The notes beneath the pieces were generated by a model. It was not told the origin of the DNA, did no database searches, and saw nothing but the letters and a program-made list of their open reading frames with translations. Below, piece by piece: positions 6,743 through 7,035 of a stretch of 7,035 bases of DNA; positions within the stretch are counted from its first letter, which is position 1, and each line of letters begins with the position of its first letter. Made by a program: the position numbers and the translations under genes. The stretch is from an uncultured Clostridia bacterium (lineage in GTDB: Bacteria; Bacillota; Clostridia; Oscillospirales; CAG-272). Location: contig CAMZBE010000073.1 in assembly GCA_947304475.1 (NCBI GenBank), forward strand, positions 1 through 7,035, written 5' to 3'.

Positions 6743-7035
6743 TCATTCGGAAGCGAATCGTTTCACATTCGCAAGGATTGTCGAGTGTTCAAGATCGACC
6801 TTCCCATCGGTTTTTTCGAGATCGATTTTGATAAGATCTTCCCCCTCTGAAGAGATCCGGATCAGACCTGCCTCCTCAAAGATACGCAGGATCAAGCAGA
6901 GTTTAAGATACCCGAACGGCGTTGACGGATCGGCGGTCAAACGGGCTGAGGTGGCGCGTAAAGAAAAGAATTTTTCCCCCATGGAAACCGTGTCCCGTAT
7001 CAGACGATAGACGGCAACGAAGTCCCCGCGATCCG
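6743..7035 (-). CDS. recJ: Single-stranded-DNA-specific exonuclease RecJ, C-terminal 96 residues (5' part outside window)
   Basis: The frame is open from the right edge to a TGA at 6745–6743, so this is the C-terminal end of a longer protein; an internal ATG at 6982 is not the start. The visible part begins DRGDFVAVYRLIRDTVS, and a DR..DFVAVYR segment is typical of the C-terminal domain of Clostridia RecJ. It continues with a helical stretch, FGYLKLCLILRIFEEAGLI, and a short beta-rich tail. The conserved DHH/DHHA1 catalytic motifs of RecJ would lie outside the window, so the call rests on the C-terminal pattern and position. In Firmicutes recJ commonly lies directly upstream of (apt–)relA. 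RecJ degrades single-stranded DNA 5' to 3' in recombination and repair. The fragment ends 21 bases before relA and is probably in the same operon. Confidence 0.75.
   Translation of the reverse strand, partial: DRGDFVAVYRLIRDTVSMGEKFFSLRATSARLTADPSTPFGYLKLCLILRIFEEAGLIRISSEGEDLIKIDLEKTDGKVDLEHSTILANVKRFASE

Noticed and set aside
6743..6982. A stand-alone 79-residue protein starting at the ATG at 6982
   Set aside because: The same frame stays open upstream to the window edge with RecJ-like sequence, so the ATG is internal to a longer gene.
1..7035. A hidden defence system, mobile element or CRISPR array
   Set aside because: No transposase, integrase, nuclease or reverse transcriptase, direct-repeat array or compositional break was seen. 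The genes are packed with gaps of 60 bases or less and belong to known core families.

Overview
The window looks like a chromosomal housekeeping segment from a GC-rich anaerobic member of the Clostridia (Bacillota), probably an uncultured gut-type lineage. The evidence is the gene order recJ–relA–dtd–hemZ, which is a Firmicutes arrangement, and a SpoVB-type flippase. A HemZ-class radical SAM enzyme and strongly GC-ending codons in every frame fit this. I see no mobile element, CRISPR array, tRNA or rRNA, and the composition is uniform from end to end. All six genes lie on the minus strand, so transcription runs from the high coordinates to the low ones.

Layout in transcription order. (1) 7035–6743: the last 96 codons of a RecJ-like single-strand exonuclease, cut by the window edge. 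(2) 6721–4499: a full-length bifunctional RSH (Rel) (p)ppGpp synthetase/hydrolase with both catalytic sites intact. (3) 4494–4030: D-aminoacyl-tRNA deacylase (Dtd), four bases after relA. (4) 4033–2498: the radical SAM protein HemZ, overlapping dtd by four bases (ATGA). (5) 2468–1557: a uridine-kinase-like P-loop kinase, 29 bases after hemZ. (6) about 1496 to the left edge: a SpoVB/MurJ-superfamily lipid-linked saccharide flippase whose 3' end lies outside the window. This last gene fills roughly the first 1.5 kb and has no stop codon in the window.

Genes 1 to 4 are packed tightly enough to be one operon linking DNA repair, the stringent response, tRNA proofreading and a tetrapyrrole-type enzyme. 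The kinase may be partly independent of it, because it lacks a Shine-Dalgarno and has a -10-like hexamer placed for a leaderless transcript. The kinase–flippase junction is the one unusual spot. A perfect 10-base inverted repeat (1501–1510 and 1541–1550) encloses a second, 6-base inverted repeat and a perfect TATAAT. It also overlaps the apparent ribosome binding site of the flippase.

I found no clearly new multi-gene system. The points worth checking are the promoter-in-hairpin junction, the short kinase lacking the family's usual N-terminal extension, the possible leaderless start, and a variant active-site motif in Dtd.
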